Shown here: in pieces, positions 12,048 through 21,361 of the stretch
How positions within the stretch are numbered: the stretch's first letter is position 1
Layout: each line of letters begins with the position of its first letter
From: Cryoendolithus antarcticus
Lineage: Eukaryota; Ascomycota; Dothideomycetes; Cladosporiales; Cladosporiaceae
DNA length: 64,000 nt
Direction of reading: 5' to 3'
Assembly (NCBI GenBank): GCA_002077065.1
Contig: NAJO01000036.1
Span: 434,001 to 498,000 of the forward strand
Position numbers and translations under genes: made by a program
The notes under the pieces: generated by a model
The model's input: the letters and a program-made list of their open reading frames with translations, nothing else
The model's database searches: none
What the model was told of the DNA's origin: nothing

Positions 12048-12169
12048 CCTATGAGTATGTTCTTTGTACATTCGCTGTGATGTGCTCATGCCATATCTCC
12101 TACTTCTCATTGGCAGGTGTCTATTCTAGCCGATTGGGCGAGTTATGCTGGCCTTGTTGGGGCGGGACG

Positions 12170-14605
12170 TTATGTGCACACCGTCACCCACGTCGTCACA
12201 ACTACCACGTCTGTTATCGGCTTTGGTGTAGCTATTGGTGCTTCGGTCGTGGCCAAATTCGCTGTAAACAACACCTGGCTGAATTCACTGGTCGCTGTCG
12301 CTGCGTCCGCCATGTCGCTCGCTGTGCCTGTATCACTAGCTGTGGAAACCACAATCGGGTCTACTGTCGCCACACCGTCCGCCGCGCTCGAGGATTCGAA
12401 AGGTGCGGGCGCAATTCTACTGCTCGTCCACGCAGCTTTGATGATGTCCGCGGCCTGCACTCGCGTGTCAGCATAGCTCGGGTCGGCAGAGCAGATCGAG
12501 CGACTCACCTTCTCCGCCACACCATAGACCACGGCTTGCAAGTGCGCCGCCGGCACCAACGGGAAGATCCCAGTATCCACCACGCGCAAGTTACTGATGC
12601 CATAGACCCTCAACTCCGCGTCCACCACCCCACCCAGCTCCCTGGGCATCATAGCCGTAGTCCCACTATAATGATACTCTGTCTGCCCCTTGTTCCTCAC
12701 ATACCCCTCGATCTCCTCGTCCGTCGCTCCAACAGGCGGGTAAACCTGCTCCGGCGCCAACTCCGCCATCGCCGTCGTATCAATTAACCGGGCATTGAAG
12801 CGTATCGCTTCGCGCAGCACCTGGAGGTCTAACGGGTTTGAGCCGTAGCGCGGATCTATAAGTGGAGGTGTAAAGGATAGGGAAGCGGCGAGAGTTACGC
12901 TGCCGCGGGAGAGGGGACGCATGGAGGCTACGGTCAGGTCGCCGTCGTTAGCGTTTATTAGTTCGTAGGCGGCTCTGCGGGGGTCCGAGAGGGCGGTTGC
13001 GAGGAGCGAGAGCTGGGCTGAGAAACCTGCCAGGATCGAGGGGTGGGTCGTTGGGGGCAGGAAGGCACGCGGATCCTGCGACGAAGCTAGACTGTTCATC
13101 TCGGCTGCGGCTATGGGGTTGATGTGCGGTAGTGAGGGGAAGGCTACGCCGTCTATCGCTCCGCTCGTGAATGGTCCGGTGCGACTAGACCAGTAGTCAT
13201 GCCAGGCTTCGTCCACGAAGGTTTGATTGGTGTTCAGCTCGGTCGGATTCGAAGTATACGGATTGTGGTACGGATACCAGCACCAGACTTGCATGTGGTC
13301 TTGCAGGTTCTGGCCGACTCCTGGGAGGTCTAGGAGGGGTGTCATACCCAGGGACTGCAGGGCAGGAGCAGAACCGATTCCAGAGAGCATGAGGAGTTGG
13401 GGCGTGTGGATTGCGCCGGCGGCGAGGATGACTTCGCGGGTGGCCTGTAACGATTGGCGCTGGCTTTGTGCGTTGGGAGCAAACTCAACGCCGGTAGCGG
13501 TGAGGCTCGGACCTGATGGGATATTCTGCCGTCGAGTCTTTGCGAGGAACCTCTTGACCATATGCCAGATACGTGTGGTAATCGATCGCCAGACCAGTGT
13601 CATTGGTGGTCCAGCAGCAGAGCATCCAGACGGACTCGGCGGCAACGAGCTGACATTCAGCATTGAGCCATCGCCAAAGATGCCCGCGGTGCCAGGCGAC
13701 GAGCCCTGTCCGACAGACATATCCGACGGTGCCGCCGTAGAAGCATCGACATTTCCTTGCGCGCCGTTGAACAGTATTTGCGTCACAGTCTGCCCCGTCA
13801 CGACCCACAGATTCGGTCGATTGGCAATCGAATCATAGTACGACCTTCGCGCGGTATGTCGTGTCTGCGTCACCGGATCCAGATCAAACGGCAGAAAGCT
13901 CGCACCCGCCACGTCCCCAGCATTCGGATCGTAGGCAATGGGTATGTCCAATTCCGCCAGCCCAGCGAACAGACTGATCGACGAGTTCCACTGGTAGTTC
14001 GGATAGCTGACGTTCACTGGACCGGCATATCCGTGCACGCTCTGGTCTTCTCGCACAGAGTACTCCTCCGCAACCTGCGGACCCTGCATAGGCGTGAACG
14101 TCTCGCTCTTCATGAAATACGGCAGCATGTCCTCCCATCCCCATCCAGGGTTCCCGAGACGTACCCAGTCTTCATAATCTTCCCGCCCTCCTCGACTCCA
14201 GAGCATACCGTTCAGCAGCGTGCCGCCTCCAAGCGCGCGGCCGGAGGGGACTGAGCGTGCGTTACCGTCGAGGAAGGTCTGGGCGACGGTGGAAAGGTTC
14301 CAGTCGTATTGGCCGCCTATGTCGTGGCCAATGAAGCCGGGGATCATCACTATGTCTTCGCCTGTGTCTGCAGGGCCGGCTTCGAGGAGGAGGACGGTGA
14401 CTGAGGGGTCTTCGGAAAGGCGATTCGCGACTGTGAGGCCGGATGGGCCGCCGCCAACTACTGTGACGACTGTTAGTGTGGTGAATTTGGCGTTCGAGGT
14501 GGGAGTCGTACTTATATAGTCGTAGCTCGAGAGTAAAGGAGTGTTGAGTGGAAGCGCCACTGCGCTCGGAAGCAGTATGCTCGCGCATACTCGGTATCCA
14601 AGCAT
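12170..14605 (-). CDS. Secreted GMC-family FAD oxidoreductase
   Basis: The frame begins with a likely signal peptide (MLGYRVCASILLPSAVALPL). The FAD-binding motif is restored by removing a 51 bp intron at 14461-14511 (donor GTACGA, acceptor CAG), giving YDYIIVGGGPSGLTVANRLS. That intron is a multiple of three and stop-free, so the raw frame reads through it. Further family marks are LLLEAGP, the SGRALGGGTLLNGMLWSRGG signature, AAGAIHTPQLLMLSGIG, GVGQNLQDHM, and the C-terminal YHYSGTTAMMP with PAAHLQAVVYGVAEKV. The catalytic His candidates in the last two are present. The family includes aryl-alcohol oxidases, glucose oxidases and choline dehydrogenase-like enzymes; the substrate cannot be read from sequence. 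The C-terminus carries an extra Ala/Ser/Thr-rich tail of about 90 residues ending in a hydrophobic VVVVTTWV stretch, unusual for the family. Spliced length about 794. Confidence 0.88.
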   Translation of the reverse strand: MLGYRVCASILLPSAVALPLNTPLLSSYDYISTTPTSNAKFTTLTVVTVVGGGPSGLTVANRLSEDPSVTVLLLEAGPADTGEDIVMIPGFIGHDIGGQYDWNLSTVAQTFLDGNARSVPSGRALGGGTLLNGMLWSRGGREDYEDWVRLGNPGWGWEDMLPYFMKSETFTPMQGPQVAEEYSVREDQSVHGYAGPVNVSYPNYQWNSSISLFAGLAELDIPIAYDPNAGDVAGASFLPFDLDPVTQTRHTARRSYYDSIANRPNLWVVTGQTVTQILFNGAQGNVDASTAAPSDMSVGQGSSPGTAGIFGDGSMLNVSSLPPSPSGCSAAGPPMTLVWRSITTRIWHMVKRFLAKTRRQNIPSGPSLTATGVEFAPNAQSQRQSLQATREVILAAGAIHTPQLLMLSGIGSAPALQSLGMTPLLDLPGVGQNLQDHMQVWCWYPYHNPYTSNPTELNTNQTFVDEAWHDYWSSRTGPFTSGAIDGVAFPSLPHINPIAAAEMNSLASSQDPRAFLPPTTHPSILAGFSAQLSLLATALSDPRRAAYELINANDGDLTVASMRPLSRGSVTLAASLSFTPPLIDPRYGSNPLDLQVLREAIRFNARLIDTTAMAELAPEQVYPPVGATDEEIEGYVRNKGQTEYHYSGTTAMMPRELGGVVDAELRVYGISNLRVVDTGIFPLVPAAHLQAVVYGVAEKVSRSICSADPSYADTRVQAADIIKAAWTSSRIAPAPFESSSAADGVATVDPIVVSTASDTGTASDMADAATATSEFSQVLFTANLATTEAPIATPKPITDVVVVTTWVTVCT

Positions 14606-15122
14606 CTTTCCGGCTGGTGAACGAGAGTGGCGATGCTGGAGTAGATGTACTGCTGGATGTTGTGATGGGCGACCAGCGATCCCTGCGACTAGACAGATCG
14701 CTATGAGATACTAGAAAAGGACGTGTATTGAACACAGCGCATGTCAGCCACCAGCCATCAGCGACCACATGGACTGCCTACCAATGGACTCCATTGTGCC
14801 GCTCGCCATTGGAAGGAAGGACAATTGTAAGGTGGCCTGGCAACGAAACCGCAGGGTCGGAAAGAACGAAAAACCCAAGGAAATTCTTGACTTCACCTCT
14901 TCCAGGGCCCAGATATTGACCATCAGAATATCGAGGCGCTTCGTAGCCGGGTAGTACCCGGGCAGCAAACATTGTCATTTTCCATCGTCACACGGACGTC
15001 GAAGCGAGCTTGCGCCCCTTCACCTGCGCCCAGATTGATATTCTCATCAGTATGGCATGTATGACATGAATACAAACCCAGTTCCCCCAAACGCCACGCA
15101 TGCAATGCTGTATTTTACAGTA
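14606..15122. other. Intergenic region, no gene seen
   Basis: Overlapping short frames on both strands between 14728 and 15105 lack recognisable motifs and shadow each other. This is the upstream side of the GMC oxidoreductase and the 3' flank of the surface-protein gene. Confidence 0.5.
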
Positions 15123-16092
15123 TCACGAATGATGCTTCTCCGCCAACTCATGCCGACTTCCATAAGTCGGCAACGTCCCATCCAACTCATGTCTCTCCAC
15201 CGCAAACTCTGACACTTTCGCCCTCTTCAACTGCTCATATCGCTCCGGAAAGGACTGCAAATGTATCGGCTTGCTGTTCGCCGTCGCCGTCGTCCCTGTG
15301 CTATCCCGTCGACTGTGCGGCCGATCGCTGTGGTATGAGCCGAGCGACATTGCCGATTGTGTACGAAGTGGTGGTGGCGGGCGGAAGGAGAACTCGGTGT
15401 GGTTGTCGGGGAGCTTGTACATCAGCTTTGGTGGGGAGTGCTTGTGCTTCTCTTTTCGCAGCAACAGGAGGGAGACGAGGAGGGCGAGAGCTAGAGGAAA
15501 GCCGATGGCTGATCCGAGTCCTGCCATCTGGCCGGATGTGAACTTATATATTCCTGTTGGGGAGCTGCAGTTGGTTGTCGAGTTCGCTGCTTGGCTTTCG
15601 AGGGCCGACTCCACGAGGTTGGCTATCTGCGAGGCTCGGAGAACGATCGATGTGCTGCCGTTTAGCGACCAGGTGTTGGCAGTGTTTTGGCAGTCGCTAT
15701 TGTCTAAACCGCAGACGAAGCTGGAGTCCGTACATGGCGTTATGGCGATGCTCGAATCAGTCGTCTCTGCACGCGTACCGTCAGTAACACGTTCTGCCCC
15801 TATCCTATATCACGATCCACGTACGACTCCGACAATACCCAGCACATGCTTCACTCCCCCAAGACTTATCCGTACACGTCTTCCGCATCACCACGCCTCC
15901 GCTCAAGCACAGCCCGCCAGACAAGCAAAAGTCAGAGCTCCCACAACATGCACTCGCTTCTCCATCGCTCGAGCAAGCCGAGTCTGTGGTCGAGAGGGAA
16001 CCATCAGGGTAGTAGCAGCTTTGTGCCGCTGCCGACGCGACGAGAAGGAGTACGGTCGCCTGGAGTGCCTGGGGGAGGCGAAAGAAGGGCAT
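15123..16092 (-). CDS. Secreted/single-pass cell-surface protein with Cys-rich ectodomain
   Basis: Two exons joined by an intron at 15767-15824 (donor GTACGT, branch-like TTACTGAC, acceptor GTGCAG, 58 bp), giving 303 residues. The N-terminus is a clear signal peptide (MPFFRLPQALQATVLLLVASAAAQ). It is followed by a Cys-rich ectodomain that starts CYYPDGSLSTTDSAC and contains SACCGSSDFCLSGGLC. Near residue 175 a transmembrane helix (MAGLGSAIGFPLALALLVSL) is followed by basic residues RKEKHKH and a cytosolic Ser/Arg-rich tail. This architecture (YPDG...S/C-rich ectodomain, one TM helix, short tail) is common in uncharacterised Pezizomycotina plasma-membrane proteins and resembles WSC-like wall sensors without the WSC domain. 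Function unknown. A shorter 31 bp intron would also restore the frame but is below the usual fungal minimum. Confidence 0.78.
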
Positions 16093-16733
16093 CGCCTCGT
16101 TCGTGTGAAGCCGTGATCTGTATGAGCGAGTGATTGATACTCAAGCAACGAAAGTGTACGGAAATGCAACTCTTCACCCAGCCATCACGATCAAGTCCCA
16201 AGAGCTCCTCGTTCCAGAAGTCCAGACAGACCCCCAAGACCCCCAAGCTCAAACGGCCGCAAGCGTGCCAACGTGCACCAGACGCCAACATCGTTCATCT
16301 CGGTCTCACAACGTCCCGATGGCGATATTATGGTGCGTGCGCATGTTGCACGGTGTTTCATCCCTATAATCTCCCCTGCAAGTTTGGGCTTGGAAAGGGG
16401 AGCTAGTGGATAAGGTACGAACGCCATCTCGCGTGGCAGATTGCGGGTCATTTGCTGGTGATACCGAGAATATGGAATTCGTTTGCAGTGTTCACAATGG
16501 TTGCGAATACGAATGTTGAAGCTGTGGTGCTATGTGGTGTGGAAGCAGCAACTTGAACCACGAGTAATTGGTATACTATCAATGTATCGATAGGCAAAAT
16601 GTATAGCTTGTTCCCTCCTTGTTTCCGCGACATGCGCCATTGCTAATAGCGAAACCTATCTCTGCTTCGTTTCAACCCGGACACCGCCATCTCTAATACC
16701 AGTCACACATCATGTCCATACTAAACCACTCAT
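16093..16733. other. Intergenic region, no gene seen
   Basis: Contains the upstream region of the surface-protein gene and the 3' flank of the Zn2Cys6 regulator. Small overlapping frames have no recognisable content. Confidence 0.5.
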
Positions 16734-19184
16734 TCAATTTCCCCACCACAATCCTCCCTGCGCATGCCCATGCCCCGCACTCGGCGCAACATAGAAGTTC
16801 TGATAAGGATGCTGCGGTAACGTAAAGTCCGCAGTCTTATAGATAGGATTCAAGATCCCACTCGGAGGCTTCTTGCCACTTCCAGGCGCACTGCTTCCGC
16901 TACTCGTCGAGCTCGAAGTGCTGCTGCGTTGATGGTGCTGAGGATTGGCTGGCGGCGGGAGCAGATGCGGCTGCGGTTGGTGCATCGGATGCTGCTGATG
17001 AGAGATGGTGCTATTAGGAGTGGAGTGGGCGGAGAAGTCGAAGCCCTGTTGCAGTTGCATATTCTGCATGCCTTGCTGCTGTTGTTGTTGCTGCGTGGCT
17101 TGGGCCTGCTGTTGCTGCAAATCAGCCTGTAATTGCTGCCTCGCTTCTTCAGCCTCCTTCTGCTGTCGCGCAGCGGTATGTGTCTGATTCCATTGCATTG
17201 GTGAGACTTCCTCCTGCCAGCCCCATCGTTCCTTGAGCTCCTTATACACGAAGCCGATGCGCCAGCCAGTCTCTTTGTTGATCTTCTCGAAGATGGTCAG
17301 GATTTCCTCCTGCTCTCGCCGGTCTTTGATGACTTCGCCTGCGTGTGCAAGGGAGCGGATGGCCACGCTGGCGACGCCTCGGTCCTTGACATGTGCCGTG
17401 ATGCCGCAGATCATCTGGGCATGGCGGTTTTGGAGATCGGTCATCTCGCCACCAGCTTCGACTGACATGTATGGGTTGACTTGAGCGAGGAGTAGCATGG
17501 CGGTGTGGTAGAATAGTCTGGCGACGATCGAGGTGCGCTTGATTAGCCATACTTCAGGAAAGCAGCTCTTGTTGCTCGTCTGGTAGCCGAAGACATACGC
17601 CATGGGATGCATTGTCCGCGGAATGTTCTCATTCCAAGCGTCCGCCATGCCTTTCAGTCGCATCCACTCTTCATACCGTTGCTGAGTCCGAATTTGGTGG
17701 TCTCTCGAGTTCTTGTCGGCGTTGCGAGGGACTGTGGCTCGGAAGTTGCACACCTTCGCCACGATGTATAGCATCCGATGCGTCCAAACCTCTTCTCGAC
17801 CGTTGTGCATTTCACGACCGAGGTCCATGTCGATGAACCAGTCATCCGGGTCCCACGCTACCTGCCAATTGAAGTGAAGGCAACTCAGCACCTCGAGTCC
17901 GACATTCAGCCAGAAGCAAGCAGCGCCAATGCCAGTCGCTCGAGCATTCCACCCACACTCTTTGATCAGTGCACGAGCACCTGCTATGTGATTCATGCGT
18001 TGTAGCGCACGCTCACTCATTACTTCGTACACATTGAGTATGACTGCTGTAGTGGCACAGATCACAGTGTCGCGATTTGGGTCTTGTAGGTTCCTCAGTA
18101 GATGTGTCGTTGCTTCGTCGTAATAGTGCAGTGCTTTTTCTTCTGAATATGCCGGGTTCACTAGTGTGAGGTGCCTAGCCCCACAAGCCAGGAACGCGTT
18201 CAGCAACATCGGCTCGGACAAAGAGTGGAATGGTAGTAGACGAGAGAAGTGCTTCAGGGCGTCCATGCTGTCCATCCATAGACCAACTTCCTCGACAAAG
18301 ACTTGCATGAACAAAGTCTCCTCGGACGTGTTGAGGAACTCTCGTTTCTCGTGCACCGGCGAAACCTCTGTCCCACTGGGCGCATGGTGATGCGCAGGCA
18401 CTTGCTCCGGATTCGTTTGAGCTATAGTTGCCTGTTGAGCTGAGGGATTCGATGAGACTGTACTAGGTGGATGCATCGGATATTGCATGGGCTCAGACCG
18501 AGGCAGCTCACTGTACAGCATGCCGTTCGAATGGGGAAGGTTTGGTTGCTGCATCAGACTCGGGTCATGTGCGAAGTTTTCATTCGGTGGGTAAGCATGC
18601 TGAGGCACAGGACCGGACGGTGGTCCGCTCGGCGCATAGTGCAAGATGGTGCTGTCTTCTCGAGGCCGTTCTCGAGTATGCGCTCGAGGTACTGGCTGCT
18701 GAAGCGGCTCGTACACGTGTGTTCCGCCAACATACTCAGTCGCGACCTCCCGTGACTCATCCAAGAATTCGACTCTCCAGTCGTGCGTGCCGAAAAGCGT
18801 TACGATATGCGGCGGCTGATCGCACCATGTGTCGATGAAGTTGAGCTTGATGCCTCTCTTGCATTGGCGATTGCTCTTCCTGCAATTCTGACAGCTTGGC
18901 CAAGCTTCGTCGCACTTCAAATGTCGCTCTCGACAGGTCAAGCACCCAGTCCGTACGCGCTTGGCTTTGTTGCCGTCCCCGTCGTTGTCTCCGTCGCCTG
19001 CAGCCATGCTGTCGGGCTTCGGCGCATCATTCTTGGGTCCGACGCGCTTGACTTTCTTGCTCGACTTCGTGCCTGTCTGATGTGGCGGTGTCTTTCGCTT
19101 TTGGCCGTGAGGTTCGCTGCTGGGAGGCGTAATCGTCTGCGGAGGCACTGCACTCGGTGTGCCCTGCGACTGCGAGTATGCCAT
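16734..19184 (-). CDS. Zn(II)2Cys6 fungal transcription factor (fungal_trans_2 type)
   Basis: Translation is placed at the ATG at 19184; the open frame extends four codons further only to a GTG. The 816-residue protein has a basic N-terminus (KRKTPPHQTGTKSSKKVKR) and then a complete zinc cluster with cysteines 81, 84, 91, 98, 101 and 108 in the C-x2-C-x6-C-x6-C-x2-C-x6-C pattern. After a Pro/Gln-rich linker comes a helical middle region (ETLFMQVFVEEVGLWMDSMD, then LLNAFLACGARHLTL and so on) typical of the fungal_trans_2 domain. The C-terminus is Gln-rich with long Q runs and ends in low-complexity Ser/His/Pro. It should bind DNA at CGG half sites, but the regulon is unknown. There is no adjacent biosynthetic cluster. 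Confidence 0.9.
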   Translation of the reverse strand: MAYSQSQGTPSAVPPQTITPPSSEPHGQKRKTPPHQTGTKSSKKVKRVGPKNDAPKPDSMAAGDGDNDGDGNKAKRVRTGCLTCRERHLKCDEAWPSCQNCRKSNRQCKRGIKLNFIDTWCDQPPHIVTLFGTHDWRVEFLDESREVATEYVGGTHVYEPLQQPVPRAHTRERPREDSTILHYAPSGPPSGPVPQHAYPPNENFAHDPSLMQQPNLPHSNGMLYSELPRSEPMQYPMHPPSTVSSNPSAQQATIAQTNPEQVPAHHHAPSGTEVSPVHEKREFLNTSEETLFMQVFVEEVGLWMDSMDALKHFSRLLPFHSLSEPMLLNAFLACGARHLTLVNPAYSEEKALHYYDEATTHLLRNLQDPNRDTVICATTAVILNVYEVMSERALQRMNHIAGARALIKECGWNARATGIGAACFWLNVGLEVLSCLHFNWQVAWDPDDWFIDMDLGREMHNGREEVWTHRMLYIVAKVCNFRATVPRNADKNSRDHQIRTQQRYEEWMRLKGMADAWNENIPRTMHPMAYVFGYQTSNKSCFPEVWLIKRTSIVARLFYHTAMLLLAQVNPYMSVEAGGEMTDLQNRHAQMICGITAHVKDRGVASVAIRSLAHAGEVIKDRREQEEILTIFEKINKETGWRIGFVYKELKERWGWQEEVSPMQWNQTHTAARQQKEAEEARQQLQADLQQQQAQATQQQQQQQGMQNMQLQQGFDFSAHSTPNSTISHQQHPMHQPQPHLLPPPANPQHHQRSSTSSSTSSGSSAPGSGKKPPSGILNPIYKTADFTLPQHPYQNFYVAPSAGHGHAQGGLWWGN
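17040..17130. repeat. CAG/CAA-type triplet repeat tract (polyglutamine in the regulator)
   Basis: On the minus strand this encodes interrupted glutamine runs (QQQQ, then QQQQQQQ, then QLQQ) in the C-terminal part of the Zn2Cys6 protein. The DNA is a run of ctg/ttg triplets on the plus strand, a typical site of length variation. Confidence 0.75.
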
Positions 19185-20361
19185 CGTGGCTTGCACCGGT
19201 GCAGGCTGATTTATCCTAGGGGCCAGCGTGAGAGCCGCGCTGCATGCCCAATTCTCGTGATACGACTATCGCGACGCGCCGAGCAATCCGCGCCCAGTCT
19301 TCGCGATACCTCGTAGTATGGCGGACTCGAGTGATGTTGTACGTTCCGGTTCGAGTTGCAGGAGTTCCTTGTTCCTCGCCTCGGAATTCCCAACAAAGAC
19401 AGACCCCGGCTAAGTGTACCGAGCTTTCGGTACCTTCTCTCGATAATCGCGAATCTTCCAATGCATTGCTCGTACCAACCAAGGCAATATATCTAACAGC
19501 TTGATCCCCTTGAGCCTTGCGAGAGTACAGTTTATCAACACTGAGCGAAGCCGGTTTGCCATACACAACATGCACAATGACAGAGATCGACGTGCCGATC
19601 TGACGCCGCCGTGACGCTGGAGCGCCGCATTAACAGGGGTCGTTGATATGGCACTCCCAATATAGTAGCATTTGTGGTACATTGTGTACAAGATGCTATA
19701 CTTGAATAAGTGAATTTCTTATCGACAAGACTTCATGCAGTCTTGCATGCGCCTACAAAGCCGGACATCTTTGACAACAATTGTCCTATAATGGGGACGT
19801 GCACATCACACTAACAATCGCGTTCTAGCGACACCTCACGCGTTCATCTATTTGCCTCGACTGGACATGGGCATGCGCCGTCCAAGTCAGCCTGTTGTCC
19901 AAGGAGCTCGTGGAAGCAGCGCCACGCAGACCGGGACAAATTGCACTCCGGCCTCATTACAATCGACGCTGGCGCTTGCAGGCGAGGTCCGCATCGACGG
20001 GCGCTCCGGTAAGACGATCGTGTGGACGATGGTATCTGGGACCTGCGATAATGAGCATTGTACAAGGTCAACTCAAGGATCGCCTCAGTCCTGCGCAGGT
20101 AGGGCAGACATCTAGACTCGTGCATCGTGCATGTAGGTTTGGTTCGAGGTAGGGGCCGGCCTCGTTTTATTCCCACGTCAAACCCCGCATCAGTGCTGTT
20201 ACCCGCAAAAAGTTCATCATGCATTTGGAGATGCGACTTGATCGATCATTTCGCGATCACATTGTCACCCCTTTCTAAGATTTACATCTCGACTTCACCA
20301 TATCCCGAAGTCTCCCCACTCCCCCATCTCAGCCCCCCCCCTCTCCCTTCCGCAATCCACC
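19185..20361. other. Large intergenic region between divergent genes
   Basis: About 1.2 kb separates the divergent starts of the Zn2Cys6 regulator and the HAD phosphatase. Short frames on both strands (19216-19691 and 19844-20224) shadow each other and show no domain or convincing splice structure. The last 80 bases before 20362 are C/T-rich, as is common just upstream of fungal start codons. I see no tRNA-like cloverleaf or transposon ends. Confidence 0.5.
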
Positions 20362-21174
20362 ATGGCCCCTCCCCCACCCCGCCCCATCCTAGCAACCCTC
20401 TTCGACATGGACGGCCTCCTAATCGACTCCGAAGACCTCTACACCCTCATCACAAACCTCATTCTCGCCGAGCACTCCCGTCCCCCTTTACCCTGGAGCA
20501 TAAAAGCTCAAATGCAAGGCCGCCCCGGCCCCGCAGCAGGCGCAATTTTCCACACTTGGGCGCAACTCCCCATCACGAGGGATAACTTCATGCGCCGGCA
20601 AACAGAGCTGCAAAAAGAGCACTTCCCCGCCACGCAGCCTTTGCCAGGGGTCGTAGAGTTGCTCGAGGGCTTGAAGAATAGGGGCGTAGAGATGGCCCTA
20701 GCGACGAGCAGCCACAAAGGCAACTTCAAAATCAAAACAGACCACCTAGAGCATATCTTCAACGTCTTCGGGCCGGAGCATAAAGTTTTGGGAGACGACG
20801 TGCGGATACCCAGGGGGCAAGGCAAGCCGGCGCCGGATATCTATCTCCTCGCTCTGCACACTATCAACACGCGTCGGCGCAGCGAGGGTAAGGAGGAGAT
20901 CCTGCCAGAGCAGTGTCTCGTTTTCGAAGATTCAGTCCCGGGCGTTGAGTCTGGGCGACGGGCGGGCATGCAAGTCGTGTGGTGTCCGCACCCGGGGCTT
21001 AGGCAAGAGTTCAAGGGGAGGGAAGAGGAGGTGTTGGCTGGGTTGACGGGGGAGTTTATCGAGGGCGAGGCTGTGAGGGAGAAAGCTGGGGAGGTGGGCG
21101 ATGGGTGGGGTGTGCATCTAGAGACCTTGGAGAAATTTCCCTACGAGCGATTTGGATTGGGGGGCGAGAGGTGA
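20362..21174 (+). CDS. HAD-superfamily phosphatase, HDHD1/pseudouridine-5'-phosphatase-like
   Basis: A single 270-residue frame starting in good context (CACC-ATG-GCC). HAD motif I is LFDMDGLLIDSED (nucleophile Asp15, general acid Asp17), motif II LATSSHK (Ser/Thr), motif III the Lys in GKPAPDIYLLAL, and motif IV CLVFEDSVPGVESGRRAGM. The helical cap between motifs I and II (WSIKAQMQGRPGPAAGAIFH) marks subfamily I with a C1 cap. The closest family I know is HDHD1/GS1 and yeast YKL033W-A, which dephosphorylate pseudouridine-5'-phosphate or small sugar phosphates. The exact substrate is an inference. Cytosolic; no signal peptide. Confidence 0.88.
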   Translation: MAPPPPRPILATLFDMDGLLIDSEDLYTLITNLILAEHSRPPLPWSIKAQMQGRPGPAAGAIFHTWAQLPITRDNFMRRQTELQKEHFPATQPLPGVVELLEGLKNRGVEMALATSSHKGNFKIKTDHLEHIFNVFGPEHKVLGDDVRIPRGQGKPAPDIYLLALHTINTRRRSEGKEEILPEQCLVFEDSVPGVESGRRAGMQVVWCPHPGLRQEFKGREEEVLAGLTGEFIEGEAVREKAGEVGDGWGVHLETLEKFPYERFGLGGER

Positions 21175-21361
21175 GCCGTGCATGTTAGAATAGAAGGACG
21201 AGACAGGAACTGACTGCGTGTGCAGTGGGAAGACACGGGAGAGGCTGTAGAGGCATACACTATAGATACCCATTCATTGCCAAATAAGCATGGTCGCAGA
21301 GCTCTCGGTCAAGCTCCAGCGGTTGCATCAGCGACAATCATCGCCCGCTGCAGCACTTGCG

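Noticed and set aside
11604..12110. Long frames on both strands over the 3' part of DBP4 (Arg- or Leu-rich translations)
   Set aside because: They shadow the charged Lys/Glu-rich C-terminus of Dbp4 in other frames and have biased, non-protein-like composition.
12077..12787. 236-codon plus-strand frame opposite the secreted GMC gene
   Set aside because: Antisense to a well-supported coding region; His/Arg/Cys-rich with no motif.
13227..14254. Plus-strand frames of 165-203 codons inside the GMC gene
   Set aside because: Antisense shadows of the conserved FAD-oxidoreductase frame.
15794..15824. 31-base intron as alternative in the surface-protein gene
   Set aside because: Too short; the 58-base intron ending at 15767 has a proper branch point and keeps the frame.
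19185..20361. tRNA, transposon or gene in the largest intergenic region
   Set aside because: No cloverleaf with a TTCRA loop, terminal repeats or transposase-like frame was seen; short frames shadow each other.
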